From a virus, in IMG/VR virus record IMGVR_UViG_3300045999_001064, positions 1 to 36,714 of that record: a stretch of 36,714 nt of DNA. One strand, written 5' to 3'. The notes beneath the pieces were generated by a model. That model saw only the letters and a list, made by a program, of their open reading frames with translations. It was not told the DNA's origin and made no database searches. How positions within the stretch are numbered: the first letter of the stretch is position 1; every line of letters begins with the position of its first letter. The translations under genes were made by a program, and so were the position numbers. Below are positions 1-7,625 of the stretch, one piece after another.

Positions 1-45
1 GGCCCTTCCCTTCTGACCCACCCCCTAAACAACCGGAGGCACAAC

Positions 46-123
46 ATGGATGATGAAACTTTATATGGTTGGTTTGCTCTTCTCTTTGCTGTAGCATTTG
101 TAATTTTAATGCTATGGAACTGA
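46..123 (+). CDS. 25-residue membrane peptide
   Basis: A 25-codon frame starts at ATG 46 behind a strong CGGAGG ribosome site at 34-39. The product begins MDDETLYGW and continues as one hydrophobic stretch (FALLFAVAFVILMLW), so it would be a single-span membrane peptide with an acidic outer end. Its last 10 nt overlap the next gene. I do not recognise the family. The strong ribosome site and the coupling to the next frame are the reasons for calling it a gene. Its function is unknown. Confidence 0.6.
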   Translation: MDDETLYGWFALLFAVAFVILMLWN

Positions 124-281
124 GCTACAACTTAGGCTTTGTTCATGGTCTGCGTAGTCTGCCCCTGTCTAAGGAGTGGGTGGATGCTATGTATGTCTTA
201 GGCTATGCCGAAGGACAGAAAACAAAACGATTATTCATTGAACAAGAATATGAAAGGTTCCCAAATGCTAAGCGAGATTGA
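114..281 (+). CDS. Small hypothetical phage protein (55 aa)
   Basis: The reading frame is open from further upstream, but ATG 114 is chosen because it overlaps the end of the preceding small gene by 10 nt. The product (MELSYNLGFVHGL...) has no membrane segment and no known motif. Two short G-rich helices (YNLGFVHGL and YVLGYAEGQ) look like a degenerate repeat of the kind seen in small phage proteins. It overlaps the next gene by 17 nt. Function is unknown. Confidence 0.6.
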   Translation: MELSYNLGFVHGLRSLPLSKEWVDAMYVLGYAEGQKTKRLFIEQEYERFPNAKRD

Positions 282-483
282 CATCAGGGACTTCGACAAG
301 CAGCCTGTGACACCCCTGTACTCAGTGAAACCTAAGACCTATGTGCAATGCCCTCGCACTAAGGCTGTCTATTACTTCGATCATATCGATGGCATGTATA
401 GCTACTGCCTAGATATGTTTGGAGATGTTGTCCATCTAGTAGCATGGATGGACGTAACACCGTTGGTTAAAAAGACCGACTAA
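265..483 (+). CDS. Conserved small phage protein (72 aa)
   Basis: The start at ATG 265 is preceded by AAAGG at about 252-256; an alternative ATG at 250 is possible. The product carries a block with IDIRDF near its start, a TPLYSV segment, and FDHIDGMYSYC in the second half. As I recall, this pattern recurs in small early proteins of T7-like phages, but no function is known to me. No membrane segment or catalytic motif is visible. It is the last gene before the strong promoter at 509-536. Confidence 0.7.
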   Translation: MLSEIDIRDFDKQPVTPLYSVKPKTYVQCPRTKAVYYFDHIDGMYSYCLDMFGDVVHLVAWMDVTPLVKKTD

Positions 484-487
484 TCTA

Positions 488-523
488 TAGGGGTATTTGT
501 TAGCACTGTTGACACTACCCCTA
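488..523. promoter_or_regulatory. Inverted repeat overlapping promoter (candidate operator)
   Basis: TAGGGGTA (488-495) and TACCCCTA (516-523) form a perfect 8-bp inverted repeat separated by 20 bp. The right arm falls in the spacer between the -35 and -10 boxes of the promoter at 509-536, where a bound protein would block RNA polymerase. It could instead be a weak terminator for the upstream genes, but no clean U-run follows. The operator role is an inference. Confidence 0.4.
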
Positions 524-536
524 ATTTGTTTATAAT
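509..536 (+). promoter_or_regulatory. Consensus sigma70 promoter
   Basis: TTGACA at 509-514 and TATAAT at 531-536 are exact matches to the -35 and -10 consensus, with a 16-bp spacer. Transcription should begin near 543, about 40 nt before the DUF932 start codon. This would give strong early transcription by the host polymerase without any phage factor. Confidence 0.85.
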
Positions 537-543
537 TTAAAGC

Positions 544-556
544 GTCAGTTGCTGAC
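544..556 (+). promoter_or_regulatory. 5'-end hairpin of the early transcript
   Basis: GTCAG-TTG-CTGAC is a perfect 5-bp stem with a 3-nt loop, placed almost exactly at the predicted transcription start. A hairpin at the extreme 5' end is known to protect some bacterial mRNAs from decay. That role here is inferred from position only. Confidence 0.4.
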
Positions 557-583
557 ACTCACTCACTTTTCTTAAGGAAACAT

Positions 584-1426
584 ATGTCCAAGCATGTAAT
601 ATTTAGTCGCAATGTTAACAATTCTGCTCTCTCGACAGAGCGTATCCAACAACTTGCCCCTGCTGCTTTCAGCACAACCAAGGCTGACCGCCTTACAGAT
701 CGTTATGTGTCGTTGAACACAAGCGACATCATCACAGTGATGCAAGACTATGGATATGCACCAGTGCAAGCAGCACAAAAGCGTAGCCGTAAGAACAACC
801 CTGCCCACTCAGGTCACATGGTAGCCTTCGCTAAGACATGGGACATTGACTTCGGCACTGCTGACATTCGTCCTGAGATCATCTTGTACAACTCTCACGA
901 TGGTACTGGCTCAGTGAGACTGTATGCAGGTTGCTTCCGTTTCATCTGTGACAATGGCCTCATTGCAGGTGATGGTTTCCAGTCTCGCATCTACCACAGC
1001 AAGGCACTGAGTGGCTTTGAAGAGATGCTTAAGAACACTGTGGCTACATTGCCCACCATGATGGAGCGTCTTGAGAGACTGCGTGGTGTGACACTTGACC
1101 CACATCGGTCTATATTGATGGCTAAGCGTGGTGTTGAGACACGATGGGACATGCTTGAACAGCAGACCAATGGTGTGTATGCTACCTTTCAGACTGTTGC
1201 TGATGTGTTGAAATTCCACCGCCATCAAGACAACTACATGGATGCATTCACTGTGTTCAACCGCATTCAGGAAGGTGTTATCCGTGGTAATGCATTCGTT
1301 AAGAGCCTGTCTGACAAGCACCCCAACGGTGTGATCCGTAAGGCTCGGCCTGTTAGCAGTGTGAAAGAAAACATCCGCATCAACTCAGAGTTGTGGAACA
1401 TTGCCGAAGACATTGCCTTCGCTTAA
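584..1426 (+). CDS. DUF932 family phage/plasmid protein (280 aa)
   Basis: The start ATG 584 has a good ribosome site (AAGGAA, 574-579) and follows the consensus promoter, so this is probably the first strongly expressed early protein. The central part has the family hallmarks: PEIILYNSHDG at about residues 86-96, then a RLYAGCFRFICDNGL block. The family is widespread in phages and plasmids and its biochemical role is not established. There is no membrane segment or signal peptide. The C-terminal half is helical and charged. Early position and copy on mobile elements would fit host takeover or counter-defence, but that is a guess. Confidence 0.8.
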   Translation: MSKHVIFSRNVNNSALSTERIQQLAPAAFSTTKADRLTDRYVSLNTSDIITVMQDYGYAPVQAAQKRSRKNNPAHSGHMVAFAKTWDIDFGTADIRPEIILYNSHDGTGSVRLYAGCFRFICDNGLIAGDGFQSRIYHSKALSGFEEMLKNTVATLPTMMERLERLRGVTLDPHRSILMAKRGVETRWDMLEQQTNGVYATFQTVADVLKFHRHQDNYMDAFTVFNRIQEGVIRGNAFVKSLSDKHPNGVIRKARPVSSVKENIRINSELWNIAEDIAFA

Positions 1427-1430
1427 GAGA

Positions 1431-1473
1431 TAACGGGGGAACAGGGTGATAGTCTGGATCACTTGAGCCGTTA
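1431..1473 (+). promoter_or_regulatory. Structured intergenic RNA element
   Basis: The 74-nt gap after the DUF932 gene can fold into a nested structure. The outer stem is TAACGG (1431-1436) with CCGTTA (1468-1473). The inner stem is GTGAT (1446-1450) with ATCAC (1458-1462) and a 7-nt loop. No U-run follows, so it is not a typical terminator. It may be a processing or stability element, or a protein-binding site, ahead of the ribosome site at 1489-1494. Confidence 0.35.
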
Positions 1474-1500
1474 GTACCCCACCTATACAAAGGAACATAT

Positions 1501-1683
1501 ATGTTAGTTGACTCAGTAAAGATAATAGGCACGATGGATGGAGATGAAGCGGTTGTTATTAACATGACCTGCTTATGCCCCTTAGAAACCATTGAAAAGA
1601 TTTGCTCCACTATTCGTGGGGATCTAAATGATATGGGTAGTAGTATTGATTTTAAAATCTCTTTTAAAGATATGGATATTTAA
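1501..1683 (+). CDS. Hypothetical protein (60 aa)
   Basis: ATG 1501 is preceded by AAAGGA at 1489-1494, a well-spaced ribosome site. The product is small, acidic and cysteine-containing (NMTCLCPLE) and ends KISFKDMDI. I recognise no family, membrane segment or motif. The stop overlaps the ADP-ribosylglycohydrolase start by 1 nt (TAATG), so the two are probably translationally coupled. Confidence 0.65.
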   Translation: MLVDSVKIIGTMDGDEAVVINMTCLCPLETIEKICSTIRGDLNDMGSSIDFKISFKDMDI

Positions 1684-2519
1684 TGCATCAAGACAAAGCA
1701 ATTGGTATGTTCATGGGTCTGTTCATTGGAGATGCACTGGGTGCTCCGTTGGAATTCATGAGGCCACATGAGATGACACACACACTGACAGAGATGGAAG
1801 GTGGTGGTATGCACAACACTGCCGAAGGTGAATGGACAGACGATGGTGCTATGGCTGTGGCTATTGCTGATGCATACATAGGCAGCAAACGCTTTGATCC
1901 TGAGGCCATCGCCATGAACTTCAAGATGTGGAAGAAGACAGGTCACTTTGGTACTAGAGATTATGTCTTTGACATTGGTAGGACATGCAGTGAAGCCATC
2001 CACAGGATGGATGTTACAAACCCCTATGCAGGTAGCAGTAGCTACAATGCCAGTGGTAATGGCTCCATCATGAGGCTTGCTCCCATTGTGCTTGCCAATC
2101 ACAACAACATGCCTAATGCTGTGGCGCAGAGCATTGCTGTGTCATTGATGACACATGGCAATGCAGACACTGTGCATTACATTGCAGGGTTTGTGGCTGA
2201 GCTTATGTCAGGCAAGGCAGAAGACAGCTTCGACTATCTCAAGCACTATCGTGATCCGTATGCTACAGGAACCATCATGTATACATACAACATGGCATGG
2301 GAATGTGTGAGAGAAACTTCTACCTTCGAGAAAGCCTTGGTGAAGGCAGTGAACATGGGCTTTGACGCTGACACTTTAGGTGCTGTCACTGGTATGTTAG
2401 CAGGGCGTAAGTATGGCTTAAAAGGTATACCAAATAGATGGCTAGAGAAGCTAGTGAAGAAGGATGAGTTGATTGACATGGCTGAGAAACTATATGCACT
2501 GGGAGGTGATGATGAATGA
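1683..2519 (+). CDS. ADP-ribosylglycohydrolase (DraG/ARH-like)
   Basis: This family removes ADP-ribose from modified proteins or hydrolyses related ADP-ribose compounds using two metal ions. The product has all the family signatures in order: GDALGAPLE (16-24), the metal-binding WTDDGAM with T52, D53 and D54, NGSIMR (126-131), and the second metal site FDADTLGAVTG with D228, D230 and T231. At 278 residues it is close to the usual length, so it is probably active. It starts 1 nt inside the previous gene and shares its end with the next. Its place in the early operon suggests action on host or virion-delivered ADP-ribosylation. The substrate cannot be told from sequence. Confidence 0.9.
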   Translation: MHQDKAIGMFMGLFIGDALGAPLEFMRPHEMTHTLTEMEGGGMHNTAEGEWTDDGAMAVAIADAYIGSKRFDPEAIAMNFKMWKKTGHFGTRDYVFDIGRTCSEAIHRMDVTNPYAGSSSYNASGNGSIMRLAPIVLANHNNMPNAVAQSIAVSLMTHGNADTVHYIAGFVAELMSGKAEDSFDYLKHYRDPYATGTIMYTYNMAWECVRETSTFEKALVKAVNMGFDADTLGAVTGMLAGRKYGLKGIPNRWLEKLVKKDELIDMAEKLYALGGDDE

Positions 2520-2736
2520 TTTAAAATTTACAACAGCAGAGACTTACATGAGTGGTAACAATATGCAATCAGCTTTCCCTGATCAATTTAAAGATGGCAT
2601 GACCTTGCGTGACTACTTTGCAGCTAAGGCTATGGCTGTGCTGATGACCAGTGCGTGGAGCATTCCACATGCTGAAGTGGCAAACAAAGCTTATTGGTTT
2701 GCTGAACAGATGATGAAGGCAAGGGAACAAGAATGA
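2512..2736 (+). CDS. Conserved small phage protein (74 aa)
   Basis: ATG 2512 is chosen because GGAGG at 2502-2506 is correctly spaced; the frame is open further upstream, but those starts lack a ribosome site. The central motif TLRDYFAAKAM is typical of a small protein family found in many tailed phages, whose role is unknown to me. The product is helical with an acidic C-terminus and has no membrane segment. It overlaps the hydrolase end by 8 nt and the integrase start by 4 nt. Confidence 0.7.
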   Translation: MNDLKFTTAETYMSGNNMQSAFPDQFKDGMTLRDYFAAKAMAVLMTSAWSIPHAEVANKAYWFAEQMMKAREQE

Positions 2737-3833
2737 ACCTGCCTCGCTATGTAACATTGGCACAAGCTGCCGAAGGCATAACCAAGTATCGCTACAACCC
2801 ACCACAGGATGCAGTGGATGCAGGGGTGGTGGCTAGGCGTGTGCTTGGCACTGACAAACACAAAGTGTTTGCCTTAGCTGAAGAACTAAATGCCATGCTA
2901 GACAACTGGCGTAAGGAGCTTAGATATCTTAAAGATATCTCTGAGAAGACCAAGGTGGCTGACTTAGTCAAGGCATACAGGAACAACATCACTTACACAA
3001 AGCTCAGTGTTAAGGCACAGCGTGACTACATCTACTACCTACAGGGATGGCAGGATAGCAGAGCCAATGGAGTGACACTGTATCAATGCAAGCTAGGTGA
3101 CTTAGTCACACCGCATTGTCAGAAGATATATGAACAGCATGCTGAGCACAGTGTTAGCTTAGCTAACCACACCTTAGCAGTGTACCGATTGCTATTCAAC
3201 TTCGCTATCCGTCATGGCTACATCAAGCACAACCCATTCAGCAAGGTGCTACGAAGGGCAGACAAGCCTCGCAGAACTGTATGGAGTAGGGAAGATGTCA
3301 GAGCATTCATGAACACTGCCTACTCCACATTCAAGTGGCGTAATGTAGGACTCATAGTGCAGATGGGTTATGAATATGGACAGCGTATGGGGGATATGCG
3401 TAAGCTGACATGGCAGCAGGTTGACCTAGAGAAGGGTGTGTTGCACTTGGAACAAAGCAAGCGTAGGTCTAGGGTGACCATTCCCACAAGCACTGGGCTA
3501 CTAACTATGCTGAGACAACAGCATGCTGAGTTTGGTTGGCAGCAATACATTGCTCCATCTAATGTGCCTGATAGGAAGGGTGGGCTGGTTCCTTACAGTC
3601 TGTTTAACTTGTCTAGAGTGGCTAAGCAAATCTTAGCTGATGCAAATCTGCCTAGTGATCTTGTGTTACAAGACTTAAGACGAACAGCGATAACAGAAAT
3701 GGTAGAGGTTGGTGTCCCTATCAGTAACATCATGGCAGTGTCAGGGCATGCTACCCCGCAGAGCCTAACACCATACATCAAGAACACATTGCGTAGTGCA
3801 ACAGTGACACAGGAAATGCGAGGACTAACATGA
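2733..3833 (+). CDS. int: Tyrosine recombinase (phage integrase)
   Basis: The protein would catalyse site-specific integration or excision. The C-terminal catalytic domain shows box I Arg218 (GQRMGDMRKLTW), the likely lysine K243 (SKRRSR), box II QDLRR with Arg316, the SGH motif with His339, and the nucleophile Tyr348 (LTPYIKN). The first histidine of the usual HxxR is glutamine (Q313). The N-terminal half looks like a SAM-like core-binding domain. At 366 residues it is full length. It overlaps neighbours by 4 nt on both sides, so no attachment site lies next to it. Its presence suggests a temperate or integration-capable phage. Confidence 0.9.
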   Translation: MNLPRYVTLAQAAEGITKYRYNPPQDAVDAGVVARRVLGTDKHKVFALAEELNAMLDNWRKELRYLKDISEKTKVADLVKAYRNNITYTKLSVKAQRDYIYYLQGWQDSRANGVTLYQCKLGDLVTPHCQKIYEQHAEHSVSLANHTLAVYRLLFNFAIRHGYIKHNPFSKVLRRADKPRRTVWSREDVRAFMNTAYSTFKWRNVGLIVQMGYEYGQRMGDMRKLTWQQVDLEKGVLHLEQSKRRSRVTIPTSTGLLTMLRQQHAEFGWQQYIAPSNVPDRKGGLVPYSLFNLSRVAKQILADANLPSDLVLQDLRRTAITEMVEVGVPISNIMAVSGHATPQSLTPYIKNTLRSATVTQEMRGLT

Positions 3834-4426
3834 AGGTGTACATAGGGAGCTACTCCAATTGGCTTGGACCATATCAGCTTGCTGAACTAACAAGAAAGCT
3901 AGGGGTTAGCGAAGAGAGAGCATACAAGTGGGGGGAGTGGCTCAGTGAAACATGGGTGGGCGATGTGCTGCAATGGATGCATACGAAGAAGAAGCGCACT
4001 GTCATTGTGAAGCTTGATAGGTATGATACATGGGCTATGGATCACACGCTATCGCTCATCATCTTGCCAATGCTCAAGCAGCTTAAGGCAACACAGCATG
4101 GTAGTCCTAGTGTGGATGATAAAGATGTTCCTAAAGCTTTACAAAGCAGGTCATGCCTACCCAAGGAAAGCAGTTGGGACATTGATGACAACCACTTCAA
4201 GCGGTGGGACTGGGTGCTAGATGAAATGATATGGGCATTCGGTGAAATGGTGGATGAAAATTCAACTGATAAATTTTATGATCATTCTGCTGTGGACAAG
4301 AAGGCAGGACTGGAAGAGCAGATAGGTAAGATTAAAGTTGACTATGCGGGTCTAGAGGTGCATGAAGCTAGGATGAAGAAAGCTTTCATGTTGTTTGGTA
4401 AATATTACAGAGGACTATGGGACTAA
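3830..4426 (+). CDS. Widespread uncharacterised phage protein (198 aa)
   Basis: The product has a distinctive conserved core: WLSETWVGD, then KLDRYDTWAMDHTLSLIILP at about 61-80, KATQHGSPSVDDKDVP at about 86-101, and DDNHFKRWDWVLDEMIWAF near 139-157. I recall this arrangement in many environmental phage genomes, with no known function. It has no transmembrane segment. The conserved D, H and W residues would suit a structural or nucleic-acid role, but no catalytic motif is recognisable. It starts by a 4-nt overlap with the integrase gene. Confidence 0.75.
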   Translation: MKVYIGSYSNWLGPYQLAELTRKLGVSEERAYKWGEWLSETWVGDVLQWMHTKKKRTVIVKLDRYDTWAMDHTLSLIILPMLKQLKATQHGSPSVDDKDVPKALQSRSCLPKESSWDIDDNHFKRWDWVLDEMIWAFGEMVDENSTDKFYDHSAVDKKAGLEEQIGKIKVDYAGLEVHEARMKKAFMLFGKYYRGLWD

Positions 4427-4427
4427 T

Positions 4428-4595
4428 ATGACTGAATTAAACAGAGAACAAATTGAAGCTATGGTTGCAGAAGAACTAGAGTTTTTACTGCGGTGGGAAA
4501 GTAGTTTGCCTGAACCAACTCAAGACACTGAACTTATTAAAGCAGCTATGAGAGTGCTTAAAGAGTTTAAAGTATTAAAGAAGGATGACAAATGA
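4428..4595 (+). CDS. Hypothetical acidic small protein (55 aa)
   Basis: ATG 4428 lies 1 nt after the previous stop. An upstream in-frame start would overlap the previous gene by 32 nt and is less likely. The product (MTELNREQIEAM...) is a short, acidic, helical protein with a lysine-rich tail. No family is recognised. It overlaps the next start by 4 nt (ATGA). Confidence 0.6.
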   Translation: MTELNREQIEAMVAEELEFLLRWESSLPEPTQDTELIKAAMRVLKEFKVLKKDDK

Positions 4596-4738
4596 GTGCA
4601 TGGCTTATCGCAGTTGTTGGTGTAGTTTATACAGTGGTGGCAGTGGATCTGCTACTCAAGGGAAGCACTGGGTTGGGCATAGCCTTTGTTGGTTATGCAC
4701 TAGGTAACGTGGGTCTGTATATGGAGGCAGCTAAATGA
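4592..4738 (+). CDS. Two-span small membrane protein (48 aa)
   Basis: A 48-codon frame begins at ATG 4592 and joins both neighbours by ATGA overlaps. The product has two hydrophobic segments: WLIAVVGVVYTVVAVDLLL at about residues 4-22, and a second from GLGIAFVGYALGNVGLYM at about 27-44. They are separated by a KGST turn. I recall similar two-span proteins in other T7-like phages, but no role is known. It is in the early arm, so a membrane or superinfection role is more likely than lysis. That is inference. Confidence 0.7.
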   Translation: MSAWLIAVVGVVYTVVAVDLLLKGSTGLGIAFVGYALGNVGLYMEAAK

Positions 4739-4941
4739 TACATACGGATGAAGACGATGAGTTTGCTCGCATTGAACGTGAAAACGCTATGAAGGGACAG
4801 CCCTACAACTGGGAAGCTAACGCTATAAAATCTGCTATCAATTTAGAGCGTAAAGCCTGTGCTGATATTGCTGAGTGGTGCATACAAAACCATCTTGAAC
4901 ACCACATACCTGAACGCATTAGAGCAAGGGGACAAGCATGA
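4735..4941 (+). CDS. Hypothetical protein (68 aa)
   Basis: The start overlaps the preceding stop (ATGA), and the end overlaps the next start in the same way. The product is charged and helical, with an acidic N-terminus (MIHTDEDDEFARIE) and a segment LERKACADIAEWC typical of small phage helical proteins. I recognise no catalytic motif and cannot assign a function. Confidence 0.65.
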   Translation: MIHTDEDDEFARIERENAMKGQPYNWEANAIKSAINLERKACADIAEWCIQNHLEHHIPERIRARGQA

Positions 4942-5375
4942 CACAAGATGAAGTTGTTGATATGAAAGACTTCAATGAATGGTGGGATAGTGACATCATT
5001 CGTAGTAGTCCCTTTAGAAGAGGTAGTCCTAAATACTGGGCATGGGCTGCATGGCAAGCTGCCTTGCGTGAACATGCTATGTCTGAAGTGCAGAGGTTGG
5101 GGCAAGAGATGGAAGCGACACAGCCTGTGGCGTGGATCAGCACCACAGAACTGCTAGTAATGCGTGGTAATGCGTATGCAGGTGCTAAAGATTGGCGTGT
5201 AAATCTTGGTCTTGAACCAGAAGAAGGTGATGTTGGTTTGTACACATCCCCACCACAGCGCACATGGGTAGGGCTAGATGATGAAGATTACATAAAGGCT
5301 TATGAGTTGTGTGACTTTGACAAGGATCTGGCTTTTGAATTCTTTGAAGACAAATTAAAGGGAAAGAACAAATGA
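4938..5375 (+). CDS. Hypothetical phage protein with LYTSPPQRTWVGL motif (145 aa)
   Basis: The N-terminal part is a helical, tryptophan-rich region (FNEWWDSD and WAWAAWQAAL). The middle has the PVAWIS...LYTSPPQRTWVGL pattern, which recurs in many small phage and prophage proteins of unknown role. The C-terminus is acidic then basic. No membrane segment or catalytic motif is seen. The ATGA overlaps on both sides keep it in the coupled run of early genes. Confidence 0.65.
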   Translation: MTQDEVVDMKDFNEWWDSDIIRSSPFRRGSPKYWAWAAWQAALREHAMSEVQRLGQEMEATQPVAWISTTELLVMRGNAYAGAKDWRVNLGLEPEEGDVGLYTSPPQRTWVGLDDEDYIKAYELCDFDKDLAFEFFEDKLKGKNK

Positions 5376-5626
5376 AACTACACGAACTAGAAGACCTCAT
5401 CATGGCAGCATGGATAACTAAGGAGGACATTGATTCCATCCTATGGGTGTTAATGGACAGAGAGAAACAAGCAACAGAAGATGAGCTTGCCAATTTATTA
5501 ATTGGATTGCACAGCTTACACGATGCTAGAATGACTAAGCTATTTAGTGGATACGAACAAGTATTAAAGACCAACAAAGTAACTTACAAGGGCTATGACA
5601 TTCTTAAAAACCCATCTACCTTGTGA
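5372..5626 (+). CDS. Hypothetical acidic helical protein (84 aa)
   Basis: The product (MKLHELEDLIMAAW...) is predicted to be helical and contains a leucine-rich acidic stretch (DELANLLIGLHSLH). No family is recognised. It starts by a 4-nt overlap and runs 32 nt into the primase-helicase gene in another frame, an unusually long overlap for this arm. The last 10 residues may therefore be a later extension. Confidence 0.6.
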   Translation: MKLHELEDLIMAAWITKEDIDSILWVLMDREKQATEDELANLLIGLHSLHDARMTKLFSGYEQVLKTNKVTYKGYDILKNPSTL

Positions 5627-7208
5627 GACATGTGGCAGTAGTGATGGCTTGTCCATCAACGATGACATGTCCACCAAATGTTTTGTATGTAACACATACA
5701 TTCCCTCAATGAACAAAGAAAGACTTGAAGTGATTGATGTTGATACAGAAACGAAAGACACAAGCTCTTTTGTTAAAGACTACAACGAAGGTGTTAGTGT
5801 GTCTGTTTCAGACAGACGCATCAACAAAGCCACAATGGAACGCTATGGTGTTGTTCGCAGTGGTGGCTATTACTACTTCCCTTATTACGATAGCAACACC
5901 CAACTGGTGGCAGCTAAGCGTAGAGAGGTGAAGGATAAGAAGTTTACGACAGTGGGTGGGTGGAGCAAGGGTACTCTGTTTGGACAGAACCTGTACCCAT
6001 CCAATGGCAAGTATCTCACCATCACTGAGGGTGAGTTTGATGCACTGGCTGCATACCAATTGACAGGCAGTAAATATCCTGTGGTGTCTATACGCACAGG
6101 TGCAGGTAGTGCATTGAAGGATGCCAAGGCCAACTACGAATACATCAACAGCTTTGAAACTGTAGTGCTATGCTTTGATGGTGATGAGGCAGGGCAGAAG
6201 GCAGCAAAGGAAGTTGCTGAATTGTTTGGCAGTAAGTGCAAGATATTTAAACCTGATCCCTCATACAAGGATGCATGTGAGTGGCTTGCTGAAAGCAAAG
6301 AAGCGGCATTCGTAGCCCGTTGGTGGGCAGCAGAGCCATTCATACCTGATGGCATTGTCAGTGGCACTGGGTTGTGGGAGCTAGTGTCTAAACCAATGGA
6401 AGCAGCAGATTGTTTCTACCCTTGGAAGGGACTCAACGATATCACCTATGGTATCAGAGCAGGTGAGCTAGTCACATTCACAGCAGGTAGTGGACTAGGT
6501 AAGAGTCAAACCCTAAGGGAAATTGTTTGGCATCTGCTGCAGAACAGTAGTGACAACATTGGCTTGATGTTTCTTGAAGAGAGCGTGAGAAAGACTAGCC
6601 TATCCATGATGAGCCTTGCTGCTGATTTACCTATGCATTTACCAACCACTATGGTATCTGATGCCCTACGCAAGGACGCATTTGAAAAGACACTAGGCAC
6701 TGGACGCTTGTACTTCTTTGATCACTTTGGTAGCACAGCCATTGAGAACATCATCAATCGTGTGAAGTATATGGCTAAGGGACTTGGCTGTAAGTATGTC
6801 TTCTTAGATCACCTAAGCATCATCGTATCTAGTCAGGACAATGGTGATGAACGTAAAGCCATTGATGAAATCATGACCAAGCTTCGCATGCTTGTACAGG
6901 AAACTAACATTGCTCTCATCATTGTTAGCCACCTCAAGCGTCCATCAGACAAGGGACATGAGGAAGGTGCAGCCACTAGCTTAGCTCAGCTAAGGGGTAG
7001 TGCAGCCATTGCACAGCTTAGTGACATGGTGGTATCGCTTGAGAGGAATGGTCAAGCTGATGATCCCATTGAACGTAACACCACCAAGGTGAGGGTCTTG
7101 AAGAACAGATACAGTGGACAAACTGGTCCTGCTTGCAGCTTGCTTTATAACAAAGACACTGGCAGAATGTTTGAGATTGATGATGCTATGGAAGGGATGA
7201 TGCTATGA
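5595..7208 (+). CDS. T7 gp4-like primase-helicase (537 aa)
   Basis: This is the replisome helicase and primer-synthesis protein. The N-terminal zinc finger has Cys10, Cys13, Cys29 and Cys32. The TOPRIM primase domain shows ITEGEFDAL with Glu145, and CFDGDEAG with Asp195 and Asp197. The hexameric helicase domain has Walker A GSGLGKS (298-304), a likely Walker B (VFLDHLSII) and an RGSAAIAQLSD motif near the C-terminus. The length is close to that of T7 gp4 (566 aa). The start lies inside the previous gene without a strong ribosome site, so translation may depend on coupling. It sits just upstream of the polymerase gene, as expected. Confidence 0.95.
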   Translation: MTFLKTHLPCETCGSSDGLSINDDMSTKCFVCNTYIPSMNKERLEVIDVDTETKDTSSFVKDYNEGVSVSVSDRRINKATMERYGVVRSGGYYYFPYYDSNTQLVAAKRREVKDKKFTTVGGWSKGTLFGQNLYPSNGKYLTITEGEFDALAAYQLTGSKYPVVSIRTGAGSALKDAKANYEYINSFETVVLCFDGDEAGQKAAKEVAELFGSKCKIFKPDPSYKDACEWLAESKEAAFVARWWAAEPFIPDGIVSGTGLWELVSKPMEAADCFYPWKGLNDITYGIRAGELVTFTAGSGLGKSQTLREIVWHLLQNSSDNIGLMFLEESVRKTSLSMMSLAADLPMHLPTTMVSDALRKDAFEKTLGTGRLYFFDHFGSTAIENIINRVKYMAKGLGCKYVFLDHLSIIVSSQDNGDERKAIDEIMTKLRMLVQETNIALIIVSHLKRPSDKGHEEGAATSLAQLRGSAAIAQLSDMVVSLERNGQADDPIERNTTKVRVLKNRYSGQTGPACSLLYNKDTGRMFEIDDAMEGMML

Positions 7209-7435
7209 AACAGTGGGATGATCTTGATGATTCCATCATTGGACAAGCTTCCATATGGAATGGTAATAAGAGAGTGGAAGTGTTAGTCTATGATTCTGAT
7301 AAGATGATTAAAGTATTTAAGGACAGAGATGGTATGACTGAGGACGAAGCTCATGAATATATTCTTTTTAACATTGAGAATTCATACATAGGAGAGGACA
7401 CGCCTGTACTGGTGTGGCAGAGATATGACGAGTGA
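7205..7435 (+). CDS. Conserved small protein of the replication block (76 aa)
   Basis: The start is a 4-nt overlap with the primase-helicase stop. The product has a VEVLVYDSDKMI stretch, then HEYILFNIENSYIGEDTPVLVW. As I recall, small proteins with this pattern sit near replication genes in other phages, without a known function. The sequence looks like a small alpha-beta fold. It overlaps the next gene by 11 nt. Confidence 0.65.
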   Translation: MKQWDDLDDSIIGQASIWNGNKRVEVLVYDSDKMIKVFKDRDGMTEDEAHEYILFNIENSYIGEDTPVLVWQRYDE

Positions 7436-7625
7436 TGGTGGAAAGGGACACACTCAGCGTCCCAAATCAATAGCTGATGAGGAGTGGGCATCAAGATGGA
7501 ATGCCATCTTTGGTAAAGATTCATTAGAAGATTACAAACAGTCGGTAGATGTTAACAATCTCCGACAAAATGATAAGGACAAGGACGATGATCTTCTTAG
7601 ACATAGAGACAAACCTAAAACATGA
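7425..7625 (+). CDS. Hydrophilic small protein overlapping the polymerase start (66 aa)
   Basis: ATG 7425 begins a very hydrophilic protein (SDGGKGHTQRPKS..., RWNAIFGKD). Small T7-like phage proteins with a GGKG...RP...IFGK pattern are familiar to me, but their role is unknown. The last 38 nt overlap the DNA polymerase gene in another frame. The C-terminal DKDKDD-rich tail comes from that overlap, so the ancestral protein may have been shorter. Confidence 0.6.
   Translation: MTSDGGKGHTQRPKSIADEEWASRWNAIFGKDSLEDYKQSVDVNNLRQNDKDKDDDLLRHRDKPKT

Noticed and set aside
911-1321. 136-residue - strand frame opposite the DUF932 gene
   Set aside because: It has no family similarity, and the + strand gene has clear motifs and a promoter.
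2600-3900. attP site next to the integrase
   Set aside because: Genes overlap on both sides of the integrase and no tRNA-like end or inverted repeat core was recognised.
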